From an uncultured Clostridia bacterium (lineage in GTDB: Bacteria; Bacillota; Limnochordia; Darwinibacteriales; Darwinibacteriaceae), in contig FIZK01000001.1 of NCBI GenBank assembly GCA_900018335.1, positions 1 to 39,133 of the forward strand: a DNA stretch of 39,133 bases, in the 5' to 3' direction. The notes under the pieces were generated by a model. The model was not told where the DNA came from and made no database searches. It saw only the letters and a program-made list of their open reading frames with translations. Within the stretch, counting starts at the first letter, position 1. Each line of letters starts with the position of its first letter. This document shows, in pieces, positions 15,089 to 22,458 of the stretch. The position numbers were made by a program, and so were the translations under genes.

Positions 15089-15610
15089 CTAGTTGCCCAA
15101 GGCATCCTTGGCAGCTGCCAAGAAAGCGGACAAGTAACCGTAGTTGTCAACCAAGGTTGCGCCGGTGACCATGTCCACGAACTCTGCCGGCTCGGCGGAA
15201 TTCAACAGAGCTTCCAGCTCGCTGACGGTCATGCCAGTCACAAACTCTTCCAGTGCACGGAAGTTGTCGGCAATGGTCACGGTAGAACCGGCCCTAGCCA
15301 TGTTAGCGCTGTAGAAATCGCTGTTTACCTTCTTGGAGGCCAGCCACTGATCGGGGTTAGCAAAAGCGTTGCCAAAATCCTTATCGGAGTTGGGAACCCC
15401 AATGGTGTCAGCCTTGCCCAGCATCTGGTACTCGTCGATGTAGGCGCCTACGATGGTGTCGCCCTGGAGAGCCACTACTGCCACTGCAAAGCACCTGGTT
15501 CCGTGGGCAGCCCAGTCAGCCTTACCCATCTTAAGCTCCGCTGCGAAGCTGGAGCCGGCCAAAGCCAGAACCGACAAGAGTGCGATTAGTACTACAAGAC
15601 TTCTCTTCAT
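15089..15610 (-). CDS. Secreted small protein with an FMN-binding-like flavinylation motif
   Basis: ATG 15610 follows AAGAGG by 7 nt; the frame extends to 15655 but those codons precede the ribosome site. The protein (173 aa) starts with a textbook signal peptide cleaved after SSFAA. The mature part begins ELKMGKADWAAHG and has the pattern VALQGDTIVGAYIDEYQ typical of the FMN_bind fold, and near its end DMVTGATLVDNYGYLSA, which resembles the DxxS/TGAT motif whose Thr receives FMN covalently from ApbE in extracytoplasmic flavoproteins. So a cell-surface flavin electron carrier is the best guess. The gene has its own near-consensus promoter and a strong terminator, suggesting high, monocistronic expression. 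Without a profile search the family remains tentative. Confidence 0.6.
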   Translation of the reverse strand: MKRSLVVLIALLSVLALAGSSFAAELKMGKADWAAHGTRCFAVAVVALQGDTIVGAYIDEYQMLGKADTIGVPNSDKDFGNAFANPDQWLASKKVNSDFYSANMARAGSTVTIADNFRALEEFVTGMTVSELEALLNSAEPAEFVDMVTGATLVDNYGYLSAFLAAAKDALGN

Positions 15611-15673
15611 ATTCCTGCCTCTTTCCTTTGTGTATTTGCACTTCATCAAGTGCATTTAATACGTACATGCCTT

Positions 15674-15702
15674 ATTATAGCCGCGCGTTCCCGTGGCGTC
15701 AA
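15674..15702 (-). promoter_or_regulatory. Near-consensus sigma-A promoter for the 15089 gene
   Basis: On the minus strand TTGACG (15702-15697), a 17-nt spacer and a perfect TATAAT (15679-15674). Transcription would begin near 15667, about 57 nt before the ATG at 15610. This is the best match to the vegetative consensus that I found in the window. Confidence 0.85.
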
Positions 15703-15818
15703 TAGAGTTTGTGTTCATTTTCCCAAGGTAACTAGACTTTGACACCAAAGTCACAGGCGCATAATAAAGGCGCCTGGCAGGAAAGGGTTCCCAGCAGGCG
15801 GCAGGAATGACCGTTCGG

Positions 15819-16424
15819 CTATTTTAAGATGTAGTTCAACTCCAGCCTCAGCTGATCCGTGCTTTGGTAGTGAATGCCCTTGATGCCAAATTCGCTGGCC
15901 GCAGCCAGATTAGCCAGGGAATCATCGATAAACACGCAATCTTCTGGAATCAGGGCATAGACGGCAAGCAGGGTCTGATAGATCGCGGGTTCAGGTTTGA
16001 GGGTCTGATGCTGATAAGAGATGATCAACCCGTCGAAGAGGTTAAACCACTCATATTTTCCGTACACGTACTCGAAGGCCGCTTTATGGAAATTGGAGAG
16101 GACATAGAGCGGATAGCCTGACTTCTTCAGACTGCGCACCACCTCAACATTGGCGGAAATGGGTTTGAGCATGCTGAACCAGTCGGCAAAGGTCTGGGTG
16201 ATCCCGGAGGCCAGGTCAGGATGCTGCCTAGTCAGCCTCCACACCGCTTCTTCCTGGGTGATCACACCGCGGTCCAGCATGTACCACTCAGGGCTGCAGA
16301 ACACTGCTCTCTGCAGGCGGCCCGCCAGCTCCGCATCGTCAAAGAGGCCGGCCAGGTATTCTCCTGGGTTGAACATCAAGAGTACATTACCTAGATCGAA
16401 GACAACGTTTTGTAGTTTGCGCAC
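15819..16424 (-). CDS. HAD-family phosphatase (YihX-like, subfamily IA)
   Basis: A 201-residue haloacid dehalogenase-type hydrolase. Motif I is FDLGNVLL, the variant in which the second Asp is Gly, as in YihX-type sugar phosphatases; motif II is the Ser in LSNFH, motif III is the Lys in QTLKPEPAIY, motif IV is FIDDS. A helical cap lies between motifs I and II (C1 type). The substrate is likely a small phosphate ester such as a hexose 1-phosphate, not provable here. GTG 16424 is chosen because GAGGGG lies 7 nt upstream; the longer frame from 16445 includes that site. It stands alone, divergent from the TPR gene. Confidence 0.88.
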   Translation of the reverse strand: MRKLQNVVFDLGNVLLMFNPGEYLAGLFDDAELAGRLQRAVFCSPEWYMLDRGVITQEEAVWRLTRQHPDLASGITQTFADWFSMLKPISANVEVVRSLKKSGYPLYVLSNFHKAAFEYVYGKYEWFNLFDGLIISYQHQTLKPEPAIYQTLLAVYALIPEDCVFIDDSLANLAAASEFGIKGIHYQSTDQLRLELNYILK

Positions 16425-16582
16425 ACAACCGCCCCTCAGCTGCAATATGAATATTTCTGTCTCTTCGCCTCCCTACCCCATAGATCCTGCCCGTAGGTGA
16501 AATTCGCACCAGATCGGCCAAGCGGTGTGAAGGAAAATATGGCTGGAGCTGGAAGTAACAAGTCAATTCTTCGAATGAGGTG

Positions 16583-17311
16583 ATGAACTTGCTTAGGCAA
16601 CCCGCAGTTGGATTCTCCATCCTGGCACTTTTGGTACTACTCCTGACCCTGCCTGCGGTGGCGATGAATTACTCCCAGATCGACGCCCTCATTGAGAGCA
16701 AGGACGTGGACAGCATCGAACATGCCATCGCACTCCTGGAAGAGCATTTGGACAAGCAGGCTGATGACGGCGAAGCCCTCTGGCTGGCGAGCAAGGCTTA
16801 TCTATACCTTGGGGACCGCACCGAAGAAGGCAGACTGGCAGTGTTCGAAAAGGGGAAAGAGTACGCCGATCGAGCCGTGGAAGTGGTGCCAGATTCCCCC
16901 CACGCCCACTACTGGCTCTCCGCCCTCATGGGCAGGATTGGCCAGACCAGGGGCATTATGAGCAGTCTGTTCATGGTCCGCCCCATGAAGGAGGCGTTGG
17001 ATCGGGTCTTGGAACTGGATGAGAACTACGCCCCTGCTTACTGGGTGCTCAGCCAACTCTACCAACAGGCACCTGGCTTTCCCTTGAGCATCGGCAACAA
17101 AAAGCAGGCTTTGGAAAATGCCCAGCAGGCCGTGGACTTGGAGCCCGGCAACCTGGAGTTCCAGCTGCAGCTGGCCAGGGCCCTGGAACACAACGGCAAG
17201 AAGGAAGAGGCCCAAGAGCTGCTCCTGAGCATCAGGGCCAACCCCAAGCTGAAAGATGATCCTGAACTCCGCAGCGAAGTGGAGGAACAGGCCGCCCAGT
17301 GGAAGCTCTAG
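16583..17311 (+). CDS. Secreted TPR protein (TatT-like)
   Basis: About 242 residues, starting with a signal peptide (FSILALLVLLLTLPAVA). The rest is helical repeats of TPR type, with the alternation W/L..A.AY.YLGD, AHYWLSALMGRIGQTRG, APAYWVLSQLYQQAPG and ALENAQQAVDLEPGN. The GRIGQTRGI and SIGNKKQALENA segments recall the TRAP-transporter T component (TatT) group, a solute-binding periplasmic TPR family, but no TRAP genes are nearby. GTG 16580, ATG 16583 and TTG 16589 are all possible starts near GAGG 16577-16580; ATG is used. The stop overlaps the convergent DUF4097 stop by 4 bp (CTAG). Confidence 0.75.
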   Translation: MNLLRQPAVGFSILALLVLLLTLPAVAMNYSQIDALIESKDVDSIEHAIALLEEHLDKQADDGEALWLASKAYLYLGDRTEEGRLAVFEKGKEYADRAVEVVPDSPHAHYWLSALMGRIGQTRGIMSSLFMVRPMKEALDRVLELDENYAPAYWVLSQLYQQAPGFPLSIGNKKQALENAQQAVDLEPGNLEFQLQLARALEHNGKKEEAQELLLSIRANPKLKDDPELRSEVEEQAAQWKL

Positions 17312-18069
17312 TAACCCAGGACGGAAATGGAACCGTTGGAGGTGGTGATCTCCAAGTGCGGGCCTTCCCCGCCGTGGATAACCACCTCTCGACGTCCAGT
17401 CGCTCTGGTATCTCCCACCAACACCTCCACCTTGCCGTTGGAAGTGGCCGCCCGGATCGATCCTTGACTGCCGTGGGGCATGCGCAGGCTGATGTGCCCG
17501 TTACTGGTGGCGATGCGGTGATCCCCTTCGCCGGACAATTCCAGCTGTCCCTCGATGCGCCCGTTGGAGGTGAGCAGTGAACTGGAGCCGGTGAGGACCA
17601 ATTTGCCAAACTCGATGCGGCCGTTGGAAGTCCTCAGGCTTACCTGCCCCTCCGCTTCAGCCAGGGTTATGGAGCCGTTCTTCGTTGTTAAGTGCAGAAT
17701 ACCCTGGGTGCGTGCCCTCAGGCGAATTCCGCCGTTAGAAGTCTTGGCGCGCAAGTGTTTAATCTGCTCCCCTGGAGCGAACACGACGAAGCGGACTTGG
17801 GAAGCAAACACCCCAAACGGCCGCTGGGGACTCACTGCCCGGAGCACCAGCTGGTGCGCGCTGCTCTGTTCCTCGATTCTCAGTTCCGCCAAGAACGCCC
17901 TAAGACTATCTTCACCAAAGCCTCGCACTTCCTTCTCGGCCACCACCCGGGCTGGTCCTCCATCCAGGGGCTCCCAGGTGATGGAACCGTTAAACCCGCT
18001 CAGTTCTAGGCTTTCGACTTCTGCGCCAATGGGATACTCCTCTACAGCCCGTAGCGTAGAAAAGAACAT
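17308..18069 (-). CDS. DUF4097-type beta-helix protein with TSNG repeats
   Basis: About 253 residues. From roughly residue 30 to the end it repeats a NG-x-I/V turn eight times (FNGSI, SNGGI, KNGSI, SNGRI twice, SNGHI, SNGKV, SNGSI), most preceded by T-S, at intervals of about 20 residues. This is the DUF4097 putative-adhesin pattern, predicted as stacked beta turns. No signal peptide or membrane helix is visible, so it is probably cytoplasmic, as in some Bacillota members, with unknown function. ATG 18069 is preferred, 11 nt from AAGG; GTG 18078 is an alternative. It is convergent with the TPR gene. Confidence 0.82.
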   Translation of the reverse strand: MFFSTLRAVEEYPIGAEVESLELSGFNGSITWEPLDGGPARVVAEKEVRGFGEDSLRAFLAELRIEEQSSAHQLVLRAVSPQRPFGVFASQVRFVVFAPGEQIKHLRAKTSNGGIRLRARTQGILHLTTKNGSITLAEAEGQVSLRTSNGRIEFGKLVLTGSSSLLTSNGRIEGQLELSGEGDHRIATSNGHISLRMPHGSQGSIRAATSNGKVEVLVGDTRATGRREVVIHGGEGPHLEITTSNGSISVLGY

Positions 18070-18247
18070 GCCCTTCACTTCCTTTCCGATTTCAACTCAA
18101 TCCTAACAGCTCCGACTCCCTTCTGCCAGGGGCTTAGATGGGACTTTTCCTCCGTCTGGAGACTGATCTGGAAATTTTTCTCTCTGCAAGCAGGAAAACC
18201 ATTCCTAAGTGGAGAACTAAGTTTTACTTCCCAAAGGAGGGCAAAAC

Positions 18248-18754
18248 ATGGAAAAGCAAAAGGTCACCATGCATGGTACAGAACTGACGGTGCGCGGGCC
18301 CAGGCTCAGTGTGGGCCAAAAAGCGCCGGGCTTTCGGCTGGTGGACAATGATTTCAACCCGAAGACGTTGGACGATTTCGGCAGGCAGATCAAACTAATC
18401 AGCATCGTCCCCTCCCTGGACACGGGGATCTGCGATGCCCAAACCAGGCGTTTTAACGAGGAAATGAGCAAACTGGATGGAGCAGTGGTCATCACGGTGA
18501 GCGTGGATCTACCCTTTGCCCAGAAGCGCTGGTGCGGAAGTGCCGGTCTGGACCAAGCCATTACCCTCTCGGATCACTTCGATGTATCCTTCGGCGAGGC
18601 CTACGGCGTACTCATCGAGGAAATGCGCCTGTTGGCCAGGGCTGTTCTGGTCCTGGACGGAGACAACATCATCCGCTACGCAGAATACGTGCCGGAAGTG
18701 GCATCCCATCCCGACTACGAGGCGGCACTGGACGCAGCCAAACAGCTCCTCTAG
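18248..18754 (+). CDS. tpx: Thiol peroxidase (atypical 2-Cys peroxiredoxin)
   Basis: Full-length Tpx (168 aa): peroxidatic site P55...T59..C62 in [18 protein letters not shown] and resolving C96 in KRWCGSAG. It reduces hydroperoxides in the cytoplasm with thioredoxin. Unlike the peroxiredoxin at 3909, this one keeps ordinary cysteine codons at both positions. Start ATG 18248 follows AAAGGAGG. The 169-bp region upstream is A/T-richer than the surrounding genes but holds no promoter I would defend. Downstream is a 39-codon gene and a bidirectional terminator. Confidence 0.97.
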   Translation: MEKQKVTMHGTELTVRGPRLSVGQKAPGFRLVDNDFNPKTLDDFGRQIKLISIVPSLDTGICDAQTRRFNEEMSKLDGAVVITVSVDLPFAQKRWCGSAGLDQAITLSDHFDVSFGEAYGVLIEEMRLLARAVLVLDGDNIIRYAEYVPEVASHPDYEAALDAAKQLL

Positions 18755-18868
18755 GCGGAACGAGAATCAGACCTCAGACCACAGTTGTAAAACCTCCCCC
18801 TGGCTGGTTACGCCTGTCCAAATAGAGGGTAAACTCTGGGTAGAAGCTTCCAGGGGAGGATGGATCGG

Positions 18869-18988
18869 ATGTTTACCCACTATGATTATGGGCTCTATGA
18901 GCTGGAAGTAGCGAACAAGCTGCAGGGAGCAAGCGGCGAACGGGCGCGCAGAAAAAGGAAAGCAAGAGAAAAAACACAAGACGCTTGA
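18869..18988 (+). CDS. Small basic hypothetical protein (39 aa)
   Basis: A short frame with a good ribosome site: GGAGG at 18855-18859 is 9 nt before ATG 18869 (an ATG at 18860 overlaps the site). The peptide starts MFTHYDYGLYELEVANKL and ends in a strongly basic tail (RARRKRKAREK). Aromatic/acidic head plus Arg/Lys tail suggests a nucleic-acid or ribosome contact, by composition only. It lies 114 bp after tpx and just before a terminator, so it could be the last gene of a tpx transcript. Confidence 0.6.
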   Translation: MFTHYDYGLYELEVANKLQGASGERARRKRKAREKTQDA

Positions 18989-18993
18989 TCAAA

Positions 18994-19024
18994 AAGCCGG
19001 GCGCAGATTGACCACGCCCGGCTT
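18994..19024. terminator. Bidirectional terminator between the 39-aa gene and the nitroreductase gene
   Basis: A perfect 10-bp stem (18994-19003 AAGCCGGGCG with 19015-19024) with an 11-nt loop. The minus-strand side continues into five T residues (18995-18991 region), and a TTTT follows at 19029 on the plus strand. It serves both convergent genes, better on the minus strand. Confidence 0.82.
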
Positions 19025-19035
19025 AAGCCTTTTCG

Positions 19036-19551
19036 CTAGCGATTCCAGCTGACAATCTCCTCCAAGGCCTTGCGCTTTTTCATGGGAACAGGCCCTTCCC
19101 CAGGGTAACCAAGGGGGATGAGCACAATGGGCTCCACGTGCTCAGGAAGATCCAAGATGGCATGGAGCCGCTCCGCATCGAAGGCGCACACCCAGCAAGT
19201 ACCCAGCCCCAACTCCGTCGCGGCCAGAATTAGGTGATCTACGGCAATGGCTATATCCACATCGCAGTGGTCTTTGCCATCCCGTCGCTTCCAGGACTGT
19301 TCGTGATCTGCGCAGGCCACGATGATCACGGGCGCGTTTCTCAGCCATTCACCACGGTAGGCCTGACAGATCTCCGCCTTGAGATCCTCGTCAGTGGCCA
19401 CGATGAACCGCCAAGGCTGATAGTTCACGGCACTGGGGGCGAGCCTGGCCGCCTCCAGGATCTGCAGGATCTTGTCCTTCTCCACCGGCTCTTGGCTAAA
19501 AGTGCGTACGGAATAGCGCTGGGCAACTAAGTCAAAGAACGAACTGGACAT
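19036..19551 (-). CDS. Nitroreductase-family FMN oxidoreductase
   Basis: A 171-residue member of the FMN-dependent nitroreductase fold. The N-terminal RYSVRTFSQEPV segment binds the FMN phosphate, PSAVNYQPWRFIV is the family signature, and the second half has LILAATELGLGTCW and IPLGYPGEGP. Such enzymes use NAD(P)H to reduce nitro groups, quinones or flavins; the natural substrate is unknown. ATG 19551 follows GGAGGATGGGGT. It is 17 bp downstream of the diguanylate cyclase stop on the same strand, so possibly co-transcribed. Confidence 0.9.
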   Translation of the reverse strand: MSSSFFDLVAQRYSVRTFSQEPVEKDKILQILEAARLAPSAVNYQPWRFIVATDEDLKAEICQAYRGEWLRNAPVIIVACADHEQSWKRRDGKDHCDVDIAIAVDHLILAATELGLGTCWVCAFDAERLHAILDLPEHVEPIVLIPLGYPGEGPVPMKKRKALEEIVSWNR

Positions 19552-19567
19552 ACCCCATCCTCCCCGT

Positions 19568-20902
19568 CTAATGGACTTCGGTTTTACCCGACCGCTTCAT
19601 TTCATACATCTTTTGATCTGCCCGTTCCAGAGCCTCTCTGAAGCTGGCATCTCCTTTCTGAAAGCGAGCCGCCCCCAGGGAGATGCTTGCTCTGACGGCT
19701 TCCTGATCAAACCTAAACTCCAAGGCAGAAATGGATTGCACAATCCGATCAGCCAACTTCTGCCCTTGCCCCCCGGCAGGGGCCAGCACCACGAACTCAT
19801 CACCGCCCCAACGGATAATCTCGCCCGCGCCGCCCAAAACCCGGCGCACTTCCCCCGCCACAGCCTGCAGCAATTTGTCGCCGGCGGAATGACCGAAGCA
19901 GTCGTTGATCTCCTTCAAGCGGTCCACATCAAACATGAAGATCTCGGGACTGGAGTTCCCGGCCTGAAAGGCGGCAAAGGCCTCGCTCAGGACCTGCACC
20001 CCGCAGCGGCGGCTCTTGGCCCCCGTGAGCAGATCCTCGTTGATCTGCAGCTCAAGCTGGGTAGTGTGTTGCCGGAAGAAGAGATGCTCCACCAAGAGCA
20101 CCAGGGCTACGGCGGCGATTACCACCAGGACGAGGATCAGTACAAGCCGCACCGAGAGCAAGACTGCCAAGCGTCCGCCCGTCTCCGCGGTCTGAGCAAC
20201 ATAGCGCTCCAGCTCGCCGCGGTGCACACCCATGGCAATCAGCCAGTTCAGATCCTCATACCAGGCAGAAAAGGTCAAAGCATCCAGGAACTGCACTTCT
20301 GGCAGGGTTTCCGCGATGGTAAACCAAATCCCCTTCCCCAGGTCCAAAGCGGCCAGCCTTTCCCGCACCTGAACCTCGATGCGCTCCTCCAGGAAAGCTC
20401 TGCTTACTCCCCACAGCGCGCCCAATTCCCCGCTGACCAGTCCTTCAGAAAAGCGCAGACCAGGCAAAGCAGAATCCGCTGCCAGCAGTTCTTCGTTCCC
20501 GTAGAGGATTTCGCCTGTGGCTTGCCTCCAAAGGACCGCCGTGAGACCCGGCTCTGCCTCCATCAATGCTCGGAAATAGCGGGCGAAACGAGCCTCGTCA
20601 AGCTCTAAGCCCAGCTGAACCAATTCGAGGCGATCAGCAATTATCTCCTGCCAGCGCTTCTCCTCCGCTTCCTTCAGACGGTCGATTTCCCGCACCACGT
20701 TCTCCACGCTGATCCGCAGAAAATCCCCTTGGATTTCGCCCAATGTGCGTTCCGTTTCCGCGAGATAGATTTGGGCCACATGCTGAAAGGACAGCCAGAA
20801 GATAATACCGCTGGCAGCGCAAATGAACAGCACTAAAGTGCCAATGACAGTGTTGTGCGAGTGCCTGTCCAGCACCCCTCTCCAGCGGGGCTTGGGCGCC
20901 AT
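19568..20902 (-). CDS. Membrane-bound diguanylate cyclase (GGDEF)
   Basis: About 444 residues: TM helix near 22-42, an extracytoplasmic sensor of some 190 residues beginning with a coiled coil (Cache-like but not assigned), a second TM helix near 250-275, then a C-terminal GGDEF domain. The active site RWGGDEFVVL is intact, and NEDLLTGAKSRR and FMFDVDRLKEINDCFGHSAGD carry the metal and GTP contacts, so c-di-GMP synthesis is expected. No RxxD inhibitory site precedes GGDEF at the usual place. ATG 20902 lies 8 nt after AAGGG; ATG 20905 and TTG 20908 also open the frame. It is upstream of the nitroreductase gene and 72 bp after the QC gene. Confidence 0.9.
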   Translation of the reverse strand: MAPKPRWRGVLDRHSHNTVIGTLVLFICAASGIIFWLSFQHVAQIYLAETERTLGEIQGDFLRISVENVVREIDRLKEAEEKRWQEIIADRLELVQLGLELDEARFARYFRALMEAEPGLTAVLWRQATGEILYGNEELLAADSALPGLRFSEGLVSGELGALWGVSRAFLEERIEVQVRERLAALDLGKGIWFTIAETLPEVQFLDALTFSAWYEDLNWLIAMGVHRGELERYVAQTAETGGRLAVLLSVRLVLILVLVVIAAVALVLLVEHLFFRQHTTQLELQINEDLLTGAKSRRCGVQVLSEAFAAFQAGNSSPEIFMFDVDRLKEINDCFGHSAGDKLLQAVAGEVRRVLGGAGEIIRWGGDEFVVLAPAGGQGQKLADRIVQSISALEFRFDQEAVRASISLGAARFQKGDASFREALERADQKMYEMKRSGKTEVH

Positions 20903-20980
20903 CATCAAATCCCTTCTTACGGCCGGATTGTCTGCTGCACGTATTCACCAGCCTACTTCAGTTTTCCTGCCCGTCCACCG

Positions 20981-21790
20981 CTACTCTGAACTTGACAGCA
21001 GGCGAATCTGGTAGATACTGGACCAGAGCTTCCCAGTGACGAAGATCCTACCTGTTTCCCCATGGAAGGCAATGCCATTGAGCACATCTGCCCCCGGGTT
21101 TTCCTGCAGCTCCAAAGCGGCAAGATCGCGCAAGTCGATCCAGCCCAATACCCGGCCCGTCGCCGGATCCAGGCGGCAGATCACACTGCTCAGCCAGATG
21201 TTGGCCCAGATCTCCCCATCCACATACTCCAACTCGTTGAGAAGTTGGACCTCACCACCTTCCCCCCTCACAGGCAGCCAGCGCACGGGCTCCAAGCTGT
21301 CGGGATCTAGGTAGCGGAGCACACTGGAACCGTCACTCATGATCAAATAGATGCCGTCGGTGGTCAGACCCCACCCCTGGCCCTCGTAGGCAAACTCCCC
21401 AACCTTCTCCAAACTCTCCAAATCATAGATGAAACCCACACCTTCCCGCCAAGTGAGCTGGTAGATCCTATCATCCAGGACGGCCAAGCCTTCCCCGAAA
21501 AACTCTGGCTCCAGGTTCACCATTTTGAGCACTTCTCCGTCTTCCAGGCGCACCTGGCGCAGGGACGACTCACCATACAGCCCCGTCCCCTCATACAACA
21601 ACCCGTTCAAAAAGAACAGGCCTTGAGTAAAGGCAGCGGGATCGTGGGGATAGCGCTGCACTACTTCCGCGCGGTACACAGGTTCCGCGGCCAAACAGGC
21701 GGAGAAGGATACGCCCAAGAGCAGGCACAAGAAGGGCAGTATCCGAACCGCCGCTGACAGCGCTGAATGACTAATCCTCCAGCACACCAT
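20981..21790 (-). CDS. Glutaminyl-peptide cyclotransferase (plant/bacterial QC type)
   Basis: About 269 residues with the bacterial/plant glutamine cyclotransferase pattern: YPHDPAAFTQGLFFLNGLLYEGTGLYG, SSLRQVRLEDGEV, EFFGEGLAVLDDRIYQLTW, LNELEYVDGEIWAN and VLNGIAFHGETGRIFVTGKLW, forming a five-bladed beta propeller. It would convert N-terminal Gln of exported proteins or peptides to pyroglutamate. A signal-peptide-like hydrophobic segment precedes LAAEPVYRAEV, so it is exported; a C just before LAA makes a lipoprotein possible but the lipobox is poor. The start is uncertain: ATG 21790 (drawn) has only GAGG with short spacing; the frame reaches 21814. It overlaps the P-II gene upstream by about 20 bp. 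Confidence 0.88.
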   Translation of the reverse strand: MVCWRISHSALSAAVRILPFLCLLLGVSFSACLAAEPVYRAEVVQRYPHDPAAFTQGLFFLNGLLYEGTGLYGESSLRQVRLEDGEVLKMVNLEPEFFGEGLAVLDDRIYQLTWREGVGFIYDLESLEKVGEFAYEGQGWGLTTDGIYLIMSDGSSVLRYLDPDSLEPVRWLPVRGEGGEVQLLNELEYVDGEIWANIWLSSVICRLDPATGRVLGWIDLRDLAALELQENPGADVLNGIAFHGETGRIFVTGKLWSSIYQIRLLSSSE

Positions 21791-22442
21791 GGACCTCATG
21801 CACTTCCTGGACAAAGATAATTCCCTTCCCCGGTTCGTGGATCTTCAGCTCATCGCGCACCGCCACCACTATCGCGTCCGCCAGCTCCTGGCGGGCCAGG
21901 ATGAGCACCATTTCCTTTTCGGGTTCAATCTCCAGGTTCAAGAACTTCCTTGTTTCATGCACACTGGAGCCACGGGCATTGATTATGGTGCCGCCCTTGG
22001 CACCAGCGGCCCTGGCCACATCCATCACTTCTTCTCCCCTACCCTTATCCACCACAACAAAGACGGCTCGGTACATGCTGCCGGCACCTCCTTCACGGGT
22101 TTTGGAGTCGTATGCGTAATTGCCTGTGCCCAGAAAGGCCACCAGGGGCATGGTAAAGGCAATACCGTGTCTGGGCTTGTACAGCTGCAGTTCATCGTCG
22201 AACATCTTCAGGGCATTGCGGCCCAGGAGCCTGTCTGCCACCATGAACACGATCTCCTTGCGCGTGTCCGTTAAGCCCAGAAGTTCAGCCAGGCGCCCGC
22301 TCACCGTTCCCCGCCCGAGGGCAATGGTGCCCCCGCTGATGCCGTTCTTCTTGGCCATGTTCAGCACCCTGCTGCCCAGACCGTAGTTCACAACTACGCA
22401 CAGCAGTTCATGTTCCCTATGCTCTGCGTCCACTCGCCGCAT
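21771..22442 (-). CDS. Tandem P-II-like protein linked to DUF1538
   Basis: About 223 residues made of two P-II-like domains: residues ~10-105 and ~125-215. Each has a beta strand (LLCVVVNYGLG; AVFVVVDKGRG), helix, then GGTIALGRGT or GGTIINARGSS, and each ends with a comparable segment (PRHGIAFTMPL; PGKGIIFVQEV). P-II proteins bind ATP/ADP and small effectors and control transporters. The gene follows the DUF1538 membrane protein by 16 bp, so it probably regulates it. ATG 22442 is chosen, 9 nt after GAGGAG; the frame continues upstream to 22496 into the DUF1538 gene. I see no canonical GlnB Tyr-51 uridylylation loop, so it is not classical GlnB. Confidence 0.8.
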   Translation of the reverse strand: MRRVDAEHREHELLCVVVNYGLGSRVLNMAKKNGISGGTIALGRGTVSGRLAELLGLTDTRKEIVFMVADRLLGRNALKMFDDELQLYKPRHGIAFTMPLVAFLGTGNYAYDSKTREGGAGSMYRAVFVVVDKGRGEEVMDVARAAGAKGGTIINARGSSVHETRKFLNLEIEPEKEMVLILARQELADAIVVAVRDELKIHEPGKGIIFVQEVHEVHGVLED

Positions 22443-22458
22443 CTGCCTCATCTCCTCG

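Noticed and set aside
19571-20608. 345-codon plus-strand frame opposite the diguanylate cyclase
   Set aside because: Antisense shadow; the minus strand carries intact GGDEF motifs and a proper start.
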